Positions 1 through 7,593 of a stretch of 44,566 bases of DNA are shown here, piece by piece. The notes beneath the pieces were generated by a model, which saw nothing but the letters and a program-made list of their open reading frames with translations, was not told the DNA's origin and did not search any database. Each line of letters opens with the position of its first letter. Position 1 is the first letter of the stretch. Source of the DNA: an uncultured Saprospiraceae bacterium (GTDB lineage Bacteria > Bacteroidota > Bacteroidia > Chitinophagales > Saprospiraceae). A program made the translations under genes and the position numbers. The stretch is from NCBI GenBank assembly GCA_937981555.1, contig CALJOK010000084.1:1-44566 (forward strand), in the 5' to 3' direction.

Positions 1-96
1 TTTGCATCTTTGACGAAAATGATGTTTTAAACCAGTTTTATAACCTTTTTCTAATGCTTGAATCTCTTGTTCTGAAAGGGGACGTATTTTTTTCAT
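1..96 (-). CDS. IS630-like transposase, N-terminal fragment (runs off window)
   Basis: The reverse strand from position 96 encodes 32 codons opening with MKKIRPLSEQEIQALEKG and continuing with a basic HHFRQRC stretch. This pattern, an N-terminal helix followed by H-H-F-R-x-R-C, is typical of the helix-turn-helix start of IS630-family transposases, which move insertion sequences by a DDE mechanism and usually target TA. Only the DNA-binding start is inside the window; the catalytic part lies beyond position 1. It could be an intact element or a fragment. No convincing terminal inverted repeat was picked out in 97-173. The family is inferred from memory of the N-terminal pattern, so it is likely but unproven. 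Confidence 0.7.
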   Translation of the reverse strand, partial: MKKIRPLSEQEIQALEKGYKTGLKHHFRQRCK

Positions 97-173
97 TTTA
101 CAAAAATACACTTTACCCGATTAATTAATCAGCATTACTTATTACTACCCATTTTTTCTTTTTTAATTATTGA

Positions 174-1169
174 CTACCAATTAAAGTTTTGTTTTGGTCT
201 CACCATATCAATAACTTTATTTTCTTTAAACCTTTTAATGAAGCCTGTTCTAAAACCATAATTAAATAAATAACTAGTATGGGTGTTTTTTTGAGATAAT
301 TTAGTTATCCCTCGTTTGAACTCCGCCTCTAAAAAGAAAGTATGATACTTATAGGTATGCAATAATCCTGCATTTAGAAATCCATTAACTTGAACCTTTT
401 GCAAATTACTTGACTGAGAAACAATTTCCAAATCAGATAATTTTGCTCTTTGAATTGGCAAACTTCCTATTTTGTTTGTTTTATAATCTGGACGATCACC
501 TTCAACATAAAAACCGGACTGGTGATATTTCCTGTAATCCATCTTAGTTTTGATTAGCATTGCTGGTTCGATTCCTCCTTTGAAGCTAAACCTTAGTTTT
601 CTATGGCCAAATTCTTTTTTGAGTGCCAATGGAATTCCTAAATATTTAATGGTATTGACTGATGATACTCTAAAGTTTAATTCCTCCCCATCTCGATAAT
701 CATTTTCATCTACCAAGATGGTATACTCAGCTGTGCCAATAAATTTCAGATGTTCAAATGAATTATTGATTGTCAAATCATGTTGATTGATAAATTTACC
801 ATCAATAAGAGAACTATTAGCTTTATCAAAAGTAATCGGAAAGTTATGATTGTAAGCAATTGAAACGCTATGGAAATTTATCCCACTTACCCATATCCAA
901 TTATCATCTAACTTTCGTTCGATAAATAATTCAAACTCATATGAAAATTTGGGTTTATACTCAAATTCATATTCTTCTGAAGAAAAAAAGTTAGGTAGGA
1001 TATTCTCCATAGAAGCCTTAAGCGAAATTCCTAAACTCCAATCTGAAAAATAATACGCTTTTGGTAAAGGATTCTTTTTAGAGACATTTGGTTTTTTCGG
1101 AAGTGGCATCTGACCAAAGGCATTAAAGCAAGATGCAAAAATAATAATTAATATTGTTAGCTTTTTCAC
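174..1169 (-). CDS. predicted outer-membrane beta-barrel protein
   Basis: This 331-residue protein starts at a GTG codon (MKKLTILIIIFASCFNAFGQ). The first 20 residues look like a Sec signal peptide with likely cleavage after the AFGQ region; the C in FASC could alternatively be a lipoprotein cysteine. The rest is rich in alternating aromatic/polar beta-strand patterns, with a short motif YLGIPLALKKEFG near residue 176-188 that is common in Bacteroidota porin-like barrel proteins of the PorT/OMP_b-brl type. It probably sits in the outer membrane. There is no functional partner next to it; the downstream side is the IS630-like fragment. No substrate or role can be assigned. Confidence 0.75.
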   Translation of the reverse strand: MKKLTILIIIFASCFNAFGQMPLPKKPNVSKKNPLPKAYYFSDWSLGISLKASMENILPNFFSSEEYEFEYKPKFSYEFELFIERKLDDNWIWVSGINFHSVSIAYNHNFPITFDKANSSLIDGKFINQHDLTINNSFEHLKFIGTAEYTILVDENDYRDGEELNFRVSSVNTIKYLGIPLALKKEFGHRKLRFSFKGGIEPAMLIKTKMDYRKYHQSGFYVEGDRPDYKTNKIGSLPIQRAKLSDLEIVSQSSNLQKVQVNGFLNAGLLHTYKYHTFFLEAEFKRGITKLSQKNTHTSYLFNYGFRTGFIKRFKENKVIDMVRPKQNFNW

Positions 1170-1266
1170 AGTTTGAAATTATAATGTTTCAAAATAGACT
1201 GTGCGTATGCTAAGTTATCAAGTAAACAAAGGGCTAACATCATGCCCGAAACCAGTTAAATAGAAC

Positions 1267-1965
1267 CTAAAACTTGTTCGTTGTGACTGATTTTTTTTTC
1301 AAATAAGCATTCTTATAATATCTAATTATTGTGATTCCGATAATGGTCGGTGCAACCCATGGAATAATCGACCAGTATCCAGTTAAGTATTCTCGGAAAA
1401 AATTACTCCCTCCAAAAACAGCAAAAGCAGTATAGCCAGCTATTCCACTTACCAACATTCCTGAAATATGCTCTTCAATCCAACTTGTATTTTTATTTTT
1501 TTTATGATAAGATGTTAACACATCCCTGCCAGAGCTCATTCCTAGTATCCCAAAAATTAACATTAAGATACCTGCACCTTCTCCTTTTAAATAAATTCCA
1601 TAAGCAAAAAGTAAGATTCCAGCTAGTGTAATTAATGCATTAAATGCCATGTGCTTTTTTCGATAACTATCGCTTAATCCTTTCTTGTTTTTTAATATGG
1701 CGATTCCATACCACAGAGGATTGGCAGTAATTATTGCTAGAAAACCTAGAAATGCAGCCATCACAAATTCACCTAAAATAATATTTTTTATACTTAAAAG
1801 ACCAGCAGAAATGACAACGACCCACATGAGTAAAACATAGATTTTCCCTATCAAAATATGGTTTTTACTTCCTTTTTTTAGAAAAATAGGAATCCAGAAA
1901 AGGATGATACTTGAAAATCCGCAGAATACATGAATGGCTAAAAGTGCTTTTGTTAATGCTTCCAT
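1267..1965 (-). CDS. multi-pass membrane protein, DUF2306-like
   Basis: The protein is about 232 residues with roughly seven hydrophobic helices separated by short charged loops. The first loop carries HILIGKIYV, resembling the H-R-x-x-G-R-x-Y signature of DUF2306 membrane proteins (G and Y kept, an arginine replaced). The open frame extends upstream to a TTG at 1980, but the first ATG is at 1965, and a TAnnTTTG promoter element occupies 1978-1985, so I start it at 1965. It lies downstream of the LytTR regulator in the same direction, separated by a spacer carrying two long direct repeats. This suggests that it is the regulator's target. Its biochemical function is unknown; a haem- or quinone-linked role is only speculation. 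Confidence 0.75.
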   Translation of the reverse strand: MEALTKALLAIHVFCGFSSIILFWIPIFLKKGSKNHILIGKIYVLLMWVVVISAGLLSIKNIILGEFVMAAFLGFLAIITANPLWYGIAILKNKKGLSDSYRKKHMAFNALITLAGILLFAYGIYLKGEGAGILMLIFGILGMSSGRDVLTSYHKKNKNTSWIEEHISGMLVSGIAGYTAFAVFGGSNFFREYLTGYWSIIPWVAPTIIGITIIRYYKNAYLKKKSVTTNKF

Positions 1966-1977
1966 AATTTTTTTCTT

Positions 1978-1985
1978 CAAATGTA
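1978..1985 (-). promoter_or_regulatory. TAnnTTTG -7 element for the DUF2306-like gene
   Basis: On the reverse strand this reads TACATTTG, an exact match to the Bacteroidota -7 consensus TAnnTTTG. The ATG follows 12 bases later, implying a very short leader. No TTTG/TTG -33 box is visible at the usual 17-21 base spacing, which would fit an activator-dependent promoter using the repeats at 2017-2082. Confidence 0.5.
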
Positions 1986-2016
1986 ATTCAGAAAAAAATG
2001 AGAAACTGAGTTAGGT

Positions 2017-2082
2017 GACGAATGACAATAAAGTGGGATAAATGCAATGAATTGGGACGAATGACAAAGAAAAGTGGGATAA
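2017..2082. promoter_or_regulatory. pair of long direct repeats, likely LytTR operator
   Basis: Two nearly identical 26-27 base units lie at 2017-2042 and 2056-2082, 39 bases apart start to start. Each contains GACGAATGACA followed by AAAGTGGGATAA. On the reverse strand each half reads CATTCGTC, close to the AlgR/LytTR site CCGTTCGTC. LytTR proteins are known to bind imperfect direct repeats, and the regulator gene is immediately upstream, so a control site for the membrane-protein gene is the natural reading. The repeats sit about 45-110 bases upstream of its predicted transcription start. Confidence 0.6.
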
Positions 2083-2091
2083 TTTTTAAGA

Positions 2092-2970
2092 TTAATTGAT
2101 GATCTTTTTCAAAACTGGAATATATTTTCTCGAAACAGGTACTTCAAAATTTTCTAAGTTTTTCAAACTTAATCTTAATCCTTGAGCATTCCCTTCCACC
2201 TTTTCAATCAAATCAGCATTGACAATAAAGGAACGATGGCAACGAACCAAAACGGTTGAATCAAGTTGAGACTCCAAATTTTTTATGGTATTACGAAGAA
2301 GTTCCTTTTGTGTTTTTCCATTTTTAAAAAAACAAACAGAAACATAATTTTGCATCGCTTCAATGTAAAAGATATCATTGATAGGGATTTGAAAATCTTG
2401 ATTTTTATTATCTGAAGAAAGGTGAACAACTTCCTTGTGAATTTCTTTTTTTGGAAAACTAGATTGTAAGTCGGCAGCTTGAATTTGATTTCTCTGATTT
2501 GATTTTATTTGAACCACAAGTCCTGAAAACACAACAGGAAATATTCCCACAGAAACAGTATAAAGAATCATTGCCCAAAAATCTACCCAGCCAATATTTT
2601 TAAATCCAGCCAAGTAGGAATAAAAAAGATAGTTGGCTTGACTAATAAAGATTAACAAAAGGAACATATAGATCATCCACTTCTTTAAAGTCCAGGATGG
2701 TTCATTCCTTTTTATTTTTAGAACATAAACTACAAAAAAATCAAAAGTAAGTGCGACTACAACGGTTATAATTCCAAAACCTAAACACATCAAAAATGCA
2801 TTCCCATTATAATTATTCATTCCTCCAACTTGGAAAAAGTATAAAAACAAAGTAATAAAGACTCCTACACCTAAAACGTTGACTACATTTTCCTTAGGAG
2901 TCTCAGACTCAGGAAAGGGTTCATTTAATTTTTTTAAAAATCGCTTCAATCGTTTATCTTTTTTGAGCAT
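2092..2970 (-). CDS. LytTR DNA-binding regulator with membrane N-terminus
   Basis: This 292-residue protein has four predicted transmembrane helices (about residues 30-155) and a C-terminal LytTR DNA-binding domain (about 190-290). The latter contains IFYIEAMQNYVSV and LVRCHRSFIVNADLI, both typical of the family. There is no receiver domain, so it is not a classical two-component response regulator; the membrane part probably senses a lipid, small molecule or partner protein. The start at 2970 is an ATG with few alternatives. The downstream gene encodes a seven-helix-type membrane protein in the same direction, and the spacer holds two long direct repeats that are plausible binding sites. Autoregulation is possible but no copy of the repeat is seen upstream of this gene. 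Confidence 0.88.
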   Translation of the reverse strand: MLKKDKRLKRFLKKLNEPFPESETPKENVVNVLGVGVFITLFLYFFQVGGMNNYNGNAFLMCLGFGIITVVVALTFDFFVVYVLKIKRNEPSWTLKKWMIYMFLLLIFISQANYLFYSYLAGFKNIGWVDFWAMILYTVSVGIFPVVFSGLVVQIKSNQRNQIQAADLQSSFPKKEIHKEVVHLSSDNKNQDFQIPINDIFYIEAMQNYVSVCFFKNGKTQKELLRNTIKNLESQLDSTVLVRCHRSFIVNADLIEKVEGNAQGLRLSLKNLENFEVPVSRKYIPVLKKIIN

Positions 2971-3087
2971 GCATAAAAATCCAAATTACTATTTTTTCAA
3001 ATAATCAAGGAGAAGAGGCAACGGTTAATTTTATTTTAAATAAAATAAAAACCTCGTAGGGGGATTTAATAATGGAATTGTCTTGTA

Positions 3088-3117
3088 TTTGTATTTGACA
3101 ACAGATTATTAACATTG
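3088..3117 (+). promoter_or_regulatory. candidate promoter for the TonB receptor operon
   Basis: TTTG at 3088-3091 is followed 18 bases later by TAACATTG at 3110-3117, one mismatch from the Bacteroidota TTTG/TAnnTTTG pattern. It ends 19 bases before the receptor's ATG. Confidence 0.4.
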
Positions 3118-3136
3118 CTAAAACCTTGTGTAAATT

Positions 3137-5518
3137 ATGAAACGGAATCACATTTTAACTTTACTTATTTTGGTGGTCTTTTCCAATTTAAGTTTCTCCC
3201 AAGTTGCCTCTAAAAAGAAATCTACAGAAAAATTTACGATCAGCGGTTATATTGAAGATGAAAAAACTGGCGAAAAATTAATTGCGGCTAATGTTTTTGA
3301 TGCCAAAAGTTTAGCTGGAAATACGACCAATACTTATGGGTTTTACAGTTTGACTTTACCAAGTGATTCTGTTTATTTATCCTTTTCCTACATTGGTTAT
3401 CAAACCAAAGTAATCCCAATTTTTTTAGATAAAGATTTGACCATCAATATTAAACTATCAGATGAGGTTTCACTTCAAGAAGTTGAAGTTGTGGCTGAAC
3501 GAGTAGGAAGAATTGAAGAAGAAACTCAAATGAGTCGAATAGATGTTCCTATCGAACAAATTAAAAAGATGCCTGCTTTGTTGGGCGAAGTTGATGTTTT
3601 AAAAACATTGCAATTGTTGCCTGGAGTGCAGTCGGGAGGGGAAGGACAAAGTGGGTTGTATGTGAGAGGTGGAAGTCCAGATCAAAATTTGGTTCTACTT
3701 GATGGAGTGCCTATTTATAATGTAAGCCATGTTTTAGGAATCTTTTCAGTATTTAATGCTGATGCAATAAAAAATGTCACCTTGACTAAGGGAGGATTTC
3801 CAGCAAGATATGGAGGGCGATTATCTTCCGTTTTGGAAATCAACATGAAGGAAGGAAATACCAAGGAATGGCACGGGGAAGGTTCGATCGGATTGATTTC
3901 TTCTAAGTTTACTTTGGAAGGACCTATCAAAAAAGATCAAACTTCTATTTTGGTTTCGGCTCGTAGAACATATGCAGATTTAATTTTCCGTCCTATCGTA
4001 AAAAAATCGGTTTCAGCTGATGGAGGTAAGATTACACCTAAACTTTACTTTTACGATTTGAATGCCAAATTACAACATAAGGTTAATGATAAACATCGAT
4101 TATTTTTAAGTGTGTATTCTGGAGCGGATGTTTTTTTTAATAGATATGAGGAAGATGATTTAGTGAGTGAGGGAGGAATTGAATGGGGGAATTTAATTAG
4201 TGCGCTTCGTTGGAATTATCAAATCAATAAAAGATTATTTCTAAATACGACGATGACTTATAGTAATTACAATATTGATTTTGTAGTTGGATATGAAGAC
4301 AAAGATACTGCTGAGAAAGAAAAGTTTTCCGCAAAATATATCTCAGGAATTGAAGATTGGACTGGAAAATTAGATTTTGATTTCATCCCAAATCCTAACC
4401 ATTACATCCGATTTGGTGGAAGTGCAACACACCATACTTACCGACCAGGAGCATTAAATTTCAAGATTGAATCTGGAGATGATATTCCAATTGATACTTT
4501 GATCGGTTCTCAAAAAGAAACTTCTGCGGAGTTTGATTTGTATGTGGAAGATGATATGAAATTCGGAAACTTTAAAGCAAACATCGGGTTGCATGCTTCT
4601 GGATTTAAAGTGAATGATGAATTTTATACTTCGTTGCAACCGAGAATAGGAATACGTTACTTGATGGATAATGATATTGCGTTGAAAGGAGCATTTACTA
4701 CGATGACTCAATACATTAACTTATTGACGAGTGAAGCATTGAGTTTACCTACTGACCTTTGGGTGCCAAGTACCGAAAGTATAAAACCCCAACAATCATG
4801 GCAGGCTGCTATAGGTGCTGCGAAAACCATTAATGATAAATATGAATTGTCAATTGAAGGTTTTTATAAACAAATGAAAAATGTGGTTTCCTATAAAGAA
4901 GGATCGAGTTTTTTTACAGGATTTGGAAATGACTGGCAAACCAAAGTCACGCAAGGAGATGGTGAAGCTTACGGTTTAGAATTATTTTTACAGAAGAAAA
5001 GAGGACGAACGACTGGTTGGGTTGGATATACTTTATCATGGAATAATAGAACATTTCCAGAAATTAATGGAGGAGAAACTTATCCATTTAGATACGATAG
5101 AAGACATGATATATCTGTGGTAGTTGCTCATGATTTGAATGAAAGAATTTCATTTTCAGGCGCATGGATTTTTGGAACTGGGAATGCGGTTTCTTTACCC
5201 ACAGCTCGATATTCAGTAGGTGGTTATAATGGTGGAGGTCAGCCATATTTTCAAGATGTAGAAGTGCTAGGAAATAAAAATGAATATAGAATGTCTAATA
5301 CCCATAGATTGGATTTGAGTGTGGAGTTTAAGAAGAAGAAAGCTAAATATGAACGTAAATGGATTATCAGCGTGTATAATGCATATTGGAATAGTAATCC
5401 ATATTACCTTTTTGCAGAAGAAGATTATGATCCTGCAACAGGCACTTCTACTCGGAAGTTAAAGGAAATCAGTATCCTTCCAATTATTCCTTCTCTTTCT
5501 TATGCGATTAAATTTTAA
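3137..5518 (+). CDS. TonB-dependent receptor with carboxypeptidase-like N-domain
   Basis: This is a 793-residue outer-membrane receptor. It has a signal peptide (residues 1-21, ending SFSQ), then a CarboxypepD_reg-like beta-sandwich (about 33-115, with TISGYIEDEKTGEKLIAANV and TYGFYSLTLP). A TonB plug domain follows (about 130-240, with LLPGVQSGGEGQSGLYVRGG and NLVLLDGVPIYNVSHVLGIF), then a long beta-barrel ending in an aromatic residue (YAIKF). It should import a siderophore-like or oligomeric ligand using TonB energy. It is followed after 25 bases by a DUF4249 lipoprotein, and this receptor/lipoprotein pairing is widespread in Bacteroidota, with unknown substrate. It is not a typical SusC because the partner is not SusD. 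Transcription probably ends at the hairpin at 6475-6505. Confidence 0.93.
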   Translation: MKRNHILTLLILVVFSNLSFSQVASKKKSTEKFTISGYIEDEKTGEKLIAANVFDAKSLAGNTTNTYGFYSLTLPSDSVYLSFSYIGYQTKVIPIFLDKDLTINIKLSDEVSLQEVEVVAERVGRIEEETQMSRIDVPIEQIKKMPALLGEVDVLKTLQLLPGVQSGGEGQSGLYVRGGSPDQNLVLLDGVPIYNVSHVLGIFSVFNADAIKNVTLTKGGFPARYGGRLSSVLEINMKEGNTKEWHGEGSIGLISSKFTLEGPIKKDQTSILVSARRTYADLIFRPIVKKSVSADGGKITPKLYFYDLNAKLQHKVNDKHRLFLSVYSGADVFFNRYEEDDLVSEGGIEWGNLISALRWNYQINKRLFLNTTMTYSNYNIDFVVGYEDKDTAEKEKFSAKYISGIEDWTGKLDFDFIPNPNHYIRFGGSATHHTYRPGALNFKIESGDDIPIDTLIGSQKETSAEFDLYVEDDMKFGNFKANIGLHASGFKVNDEFYTSLQPRIGIRYLMDNDIALKGAFTTMTQYINLLTSEALSLPTDLWVPSTESIKPQQSWQAAIGAAKTINDKYELSIEGFYKQMKNVVSYKEGSSFFTGFGNDWQTKVTQGDGEAYGLELFLQKKRGRTTGWVGYTLSWNNRTFPEINGGETYPFRYDRRHDISVVVAHDLNERISFSGAWIFGTGNAVSLPTARYSVGGYNGGGQPYFQDVEVLGNKNEYRMSNTHRLDLSVEFKKKKAKYERKWIISVYNAYWNSNPYYLFAEEDYDPATGTSTRKLKEISILPIIPSLSYAIKF

Positions 5519-5543
5519 TTGAAAACAACTAAAAAATAATAAA

Positions 5544-6464
5544 ATGAATTATTTAAAATATAGCGTATATATATTGTTATTAACTTTGGTTTTAGGCTGT
5601 GATAAAGATAAATTTTCTCAAGTAAAAACAATTGAGTTTCCAGCTCATGAGACAAAACTTGCCGTTACTGCTCAAATGTCAACGCCTCATTTTAATCCTA
5701 ATGTTTTTACTGTTCCAAGTGTTTTTGTTGGAAATAGTTTAGGCATCGTAGATACTGAAGATTATGATTTGATCGATGATGCAACGATTAAATTTTATAA
5801 AGGAAATGATGAACTTTTTGATTTCACTTATGATAGTAATAATATATTATACTTTGGTGAGGCAGCTCCAGAATTAACTCAAGGAACTTATCGTCTAGAG
5901 GTATCTGCTCCTGGATATGATCCGGTGAGTGCAACTCAAACGATGCCTACCAAAGCTGACATTGTTAATGTATCCTATGAATTTGAAAAAGTGCCTTCTG
6001 ATTTTGATAGTGATTTGTATGATCTGATGAAAATTAGAATTGAAGATCCTGCTGGAGAAGAAAATTATTATTTTTATGAAGCATTTTTTGAAATAAAAGA
6101 TTTAGGGAGTGGGCAAATATATACTAATATGACTTATCCATATACTGATTTACCAGTTGCAGAATATGGATATAATATTGGTGAGGTAATTCCTGATATT
6201 ACTTTCGATGGTAATGAATATAATCTTAGATTATTAATGCAAAGTAAATGGTTGAGGGAAGATCCAAATACTGAATTGATAGCAGTCAATTTAGTTTTGT
6301 ATACTGGAACTAGAGATCTCTACCTTTATGAAACTACTCGAAGTCTAAATCAAGATGCACAAGGCAATCCGTTTGCAGAGCCTGTTCTAGTTCATAATAA
6401 TATGGAAGGTGGATTTGGAGTTTTTACTCTGCATAATTCGGTGGTATATCGACATGAGTTTTAA
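5544..6464 (+). CDS. DUF4249-family outer-membrane lipoprotein
   Basis: The 306-residue product begins with a lipoprotein signal, LTLVLGC, with cysteine at about residue 19 followed by an acidic/lysine run (DKDKF) as in surface-exported Bacteroidota lipoproteins. After that comes a conserved beta-sandwich region (KLAVTAQMSTP, then a middle strand pattern LTQGTYRLEVSAPGYDPVSA) typical of DUF4249. It is transcribed with the TonB-dependent receptor 25 bases upstream and probably sits on the outer face as its ligand-handling partner, by analogy with SusD on SusC. The substrate is unknown. Transcription ends at the strong hairpin just downstream. Confidence 0.85.
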   Translation: MNYLKYSVYILLLTLVLGCDKDKFSQVKTIEFPAHETKLAVTAQMSTPHFNPNVFTVPSVFVGNSLGIVDTEDYDLIDDATIKFYKGNDELFDFTYDSNNILYFGEAAPELTQGTYRLEVSAPGYDPVSATQTMPTKADIVNVSYEFEKVPSDFDSDLYDLMKIRIEDPAGEENYYFYEAFFEIKDLGSGQIYTNMTYPYTDLPVAEYGYNIGEVIPDITFDGNEYNLRLLMQSKWLREDPNTELIAVNLVLYTGTRDLYLYETTRSLNQDAQGNPFAEPVLVHNNMEGGFGVFTLHNSVVYRHEF

Positions 6465-6474
6465 ATTATAGTTA

Positions 6475-6505
6475 GGAATCGGATCCCTTCAAGGGATCCG
6501 ATTCC
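6475..6505. terminator. bidirectional rho-independent terminator
   Basis: GGAATCGGATCCCTT is followed after one base by its exact reverse complement, giving a 15-base-pair stem, with TTTTCTTTTTT on the right. It lies between the convergent DUF4249 and NUDIX genes and can serve both. Confidence 0.9.
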
Positions 6506-6524
6506 TTTTCTTTTTTCTAATTTT

Positions 6525-7070
6525 TTAGGAAAACAACAACAATTTCACTTTCATAATAGTAGCAATCGAAAGCGAATCCGTTATCTCTCCACTCATGACC
6601 ATTTTAAAAGCTTCCTCAAATCTCAATTTTTTTACGACCAATTCTTCGCAAGGTTCAGGGGAAGAGTTTCCAAAGGTTAAGCCTTGAGCCAAATAGCAAA
6701 TTCCATATTCGTCCGTTACAGAATTGGAAGTATGAATGTCTAAGATCTTAGTCCATTGATTAGCTATGATTCCAGTTTCTTCTTGCAATTCATTTTTTGC
6801 TGCTTGCAATGGTTCGATACTTTCAATGCAACCGCCCTCGGGGATTTCCCAAGTATATTTTTCTAAAGTGTATCGATATTGACCGACCAGCCAAGTATTA
6901 TTTTCTTCATCCAAAGGTAAAACTCCGACGGCAATATTTTTAAAATGAACCTTTCCATAAATACCGTTTTGTCCAGCAGGGTTAAGTACATCTCGATGGG
7001 TAATATTGATCCAAGGATTATCATAGACTTCTTTTATAGAAAGTGTTTTCCAGGGATTTTTATGATTCAT
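6525..7070 (-). CDS. NUDIX hydrolase, ADP-ribose pyrophosphatase-like
   Basis: This 181-residue protein has the layout of ADP-sugar pyrophosphatases: an N-terminal strand region (ITHRDVLNPAGQNGIYGKVH), then YRYTLEKYTWEIPEGG leading into the Nudix box and a C-terminal helix. It would hydrolyse ADP-ribose or a related nucleoside diphosphate to AMP plus a sugar phosphate. In the box (GGCIESIEPLQAAKNEL then QEETGI) the catalytic glutamates of E-L-Q-E-E-T-G are present, but the usual glutamate is replaced by I (with E next to it) and the usual arginine by N. Activity is likely but substrate preference may differ. It is convergent with the DUF4249 gene and shares its terminator. Confidence 0.88.
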   Translation of the reverse strand: MNHKNPWKTLSIKEVYDNPWINITHRDVLNPAGQNGIYGKVHFKNIAVGVLPLDEENNTWLVGQYRYTLEKYTWEIPEGGCIESIEPLQAAKNELQEETGIIANQWTKILDIHTSNSVTDEYGICYLAQGLTFGNSSPEPCEELVVKKLRFEEAFKMVMSGEITDSLSIATIMKVKLLLFS

Positions 7071-7593
7071 ATCTTTTTATTTTTATTTAAAACGAGGAGA
7101 ATGGCTTGTGGTTTCATTTTTTGAAGAAAGCATTTTACGTATAAAAAAAAATGTAATAACTAAGTGGCTTTTTATAAACCTATTCGTCTTAAGAACAAAA
7201 ATTGAAAAAGAGTGTTTCTATTTTTTTGTAAAAAAAATAAGATTACCTTTGTTTTAGAATCACAAAAAGAATTTATTAAACGTTTTGTTAATAACTCTTT
7301 TTGAAAAAAAACATAAAACTCACAATATTTTTTCCAAAAAAAGAATTATTAAAGTGGATTCCTCAATTTGAGTATCCATTCTTCTCTACCTAACTTCAAC
7401 TTTCTAACTTTCTGAACTCATTTGATTGTTCTAAACTCAATCTAAATATTTGATTTAGTGAAAAAAATATTTTGTAAAATGTTGATATTCAATGTTTTAA
7501 GAATGTATTCAAAACGCTAGAGTAATATTTTATTTAGTCCAATTATTATTATAACTTTAAATAATTAAACAACCGAAAGACATTTACCCCGTG
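7071..7593. other. AT-rich intergenic region upstream of the large adhesin
   Basis: No gene-like open frame was seen here. The stretch has many A and T runs. It holds a TACCTTTG (-7-like) element at 7244-7251, with a possible TTG about 15 bases upstream, and a weaker TAACTTTA at 7551-7558 close to the adhesin start. A TATTCGTC string at 7181-7188 resembles the LytTR-like sites elsewhere but is a poor match. A long regulated leader for the adhesin gene is possible. Confidence 0.4.

Noticed and set aside
97-173. Terminal inverted repeat of the IS630-like element
   Set aside because: No clear end with a flanking TA duplication could be fixed without the other end of the element.
7178-7188. ACCTATTCGTC as a further LytTR-like site
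   Set aside because: Two mismatches to the AlgR core and no consistent distance to a start codon; too weak to call.
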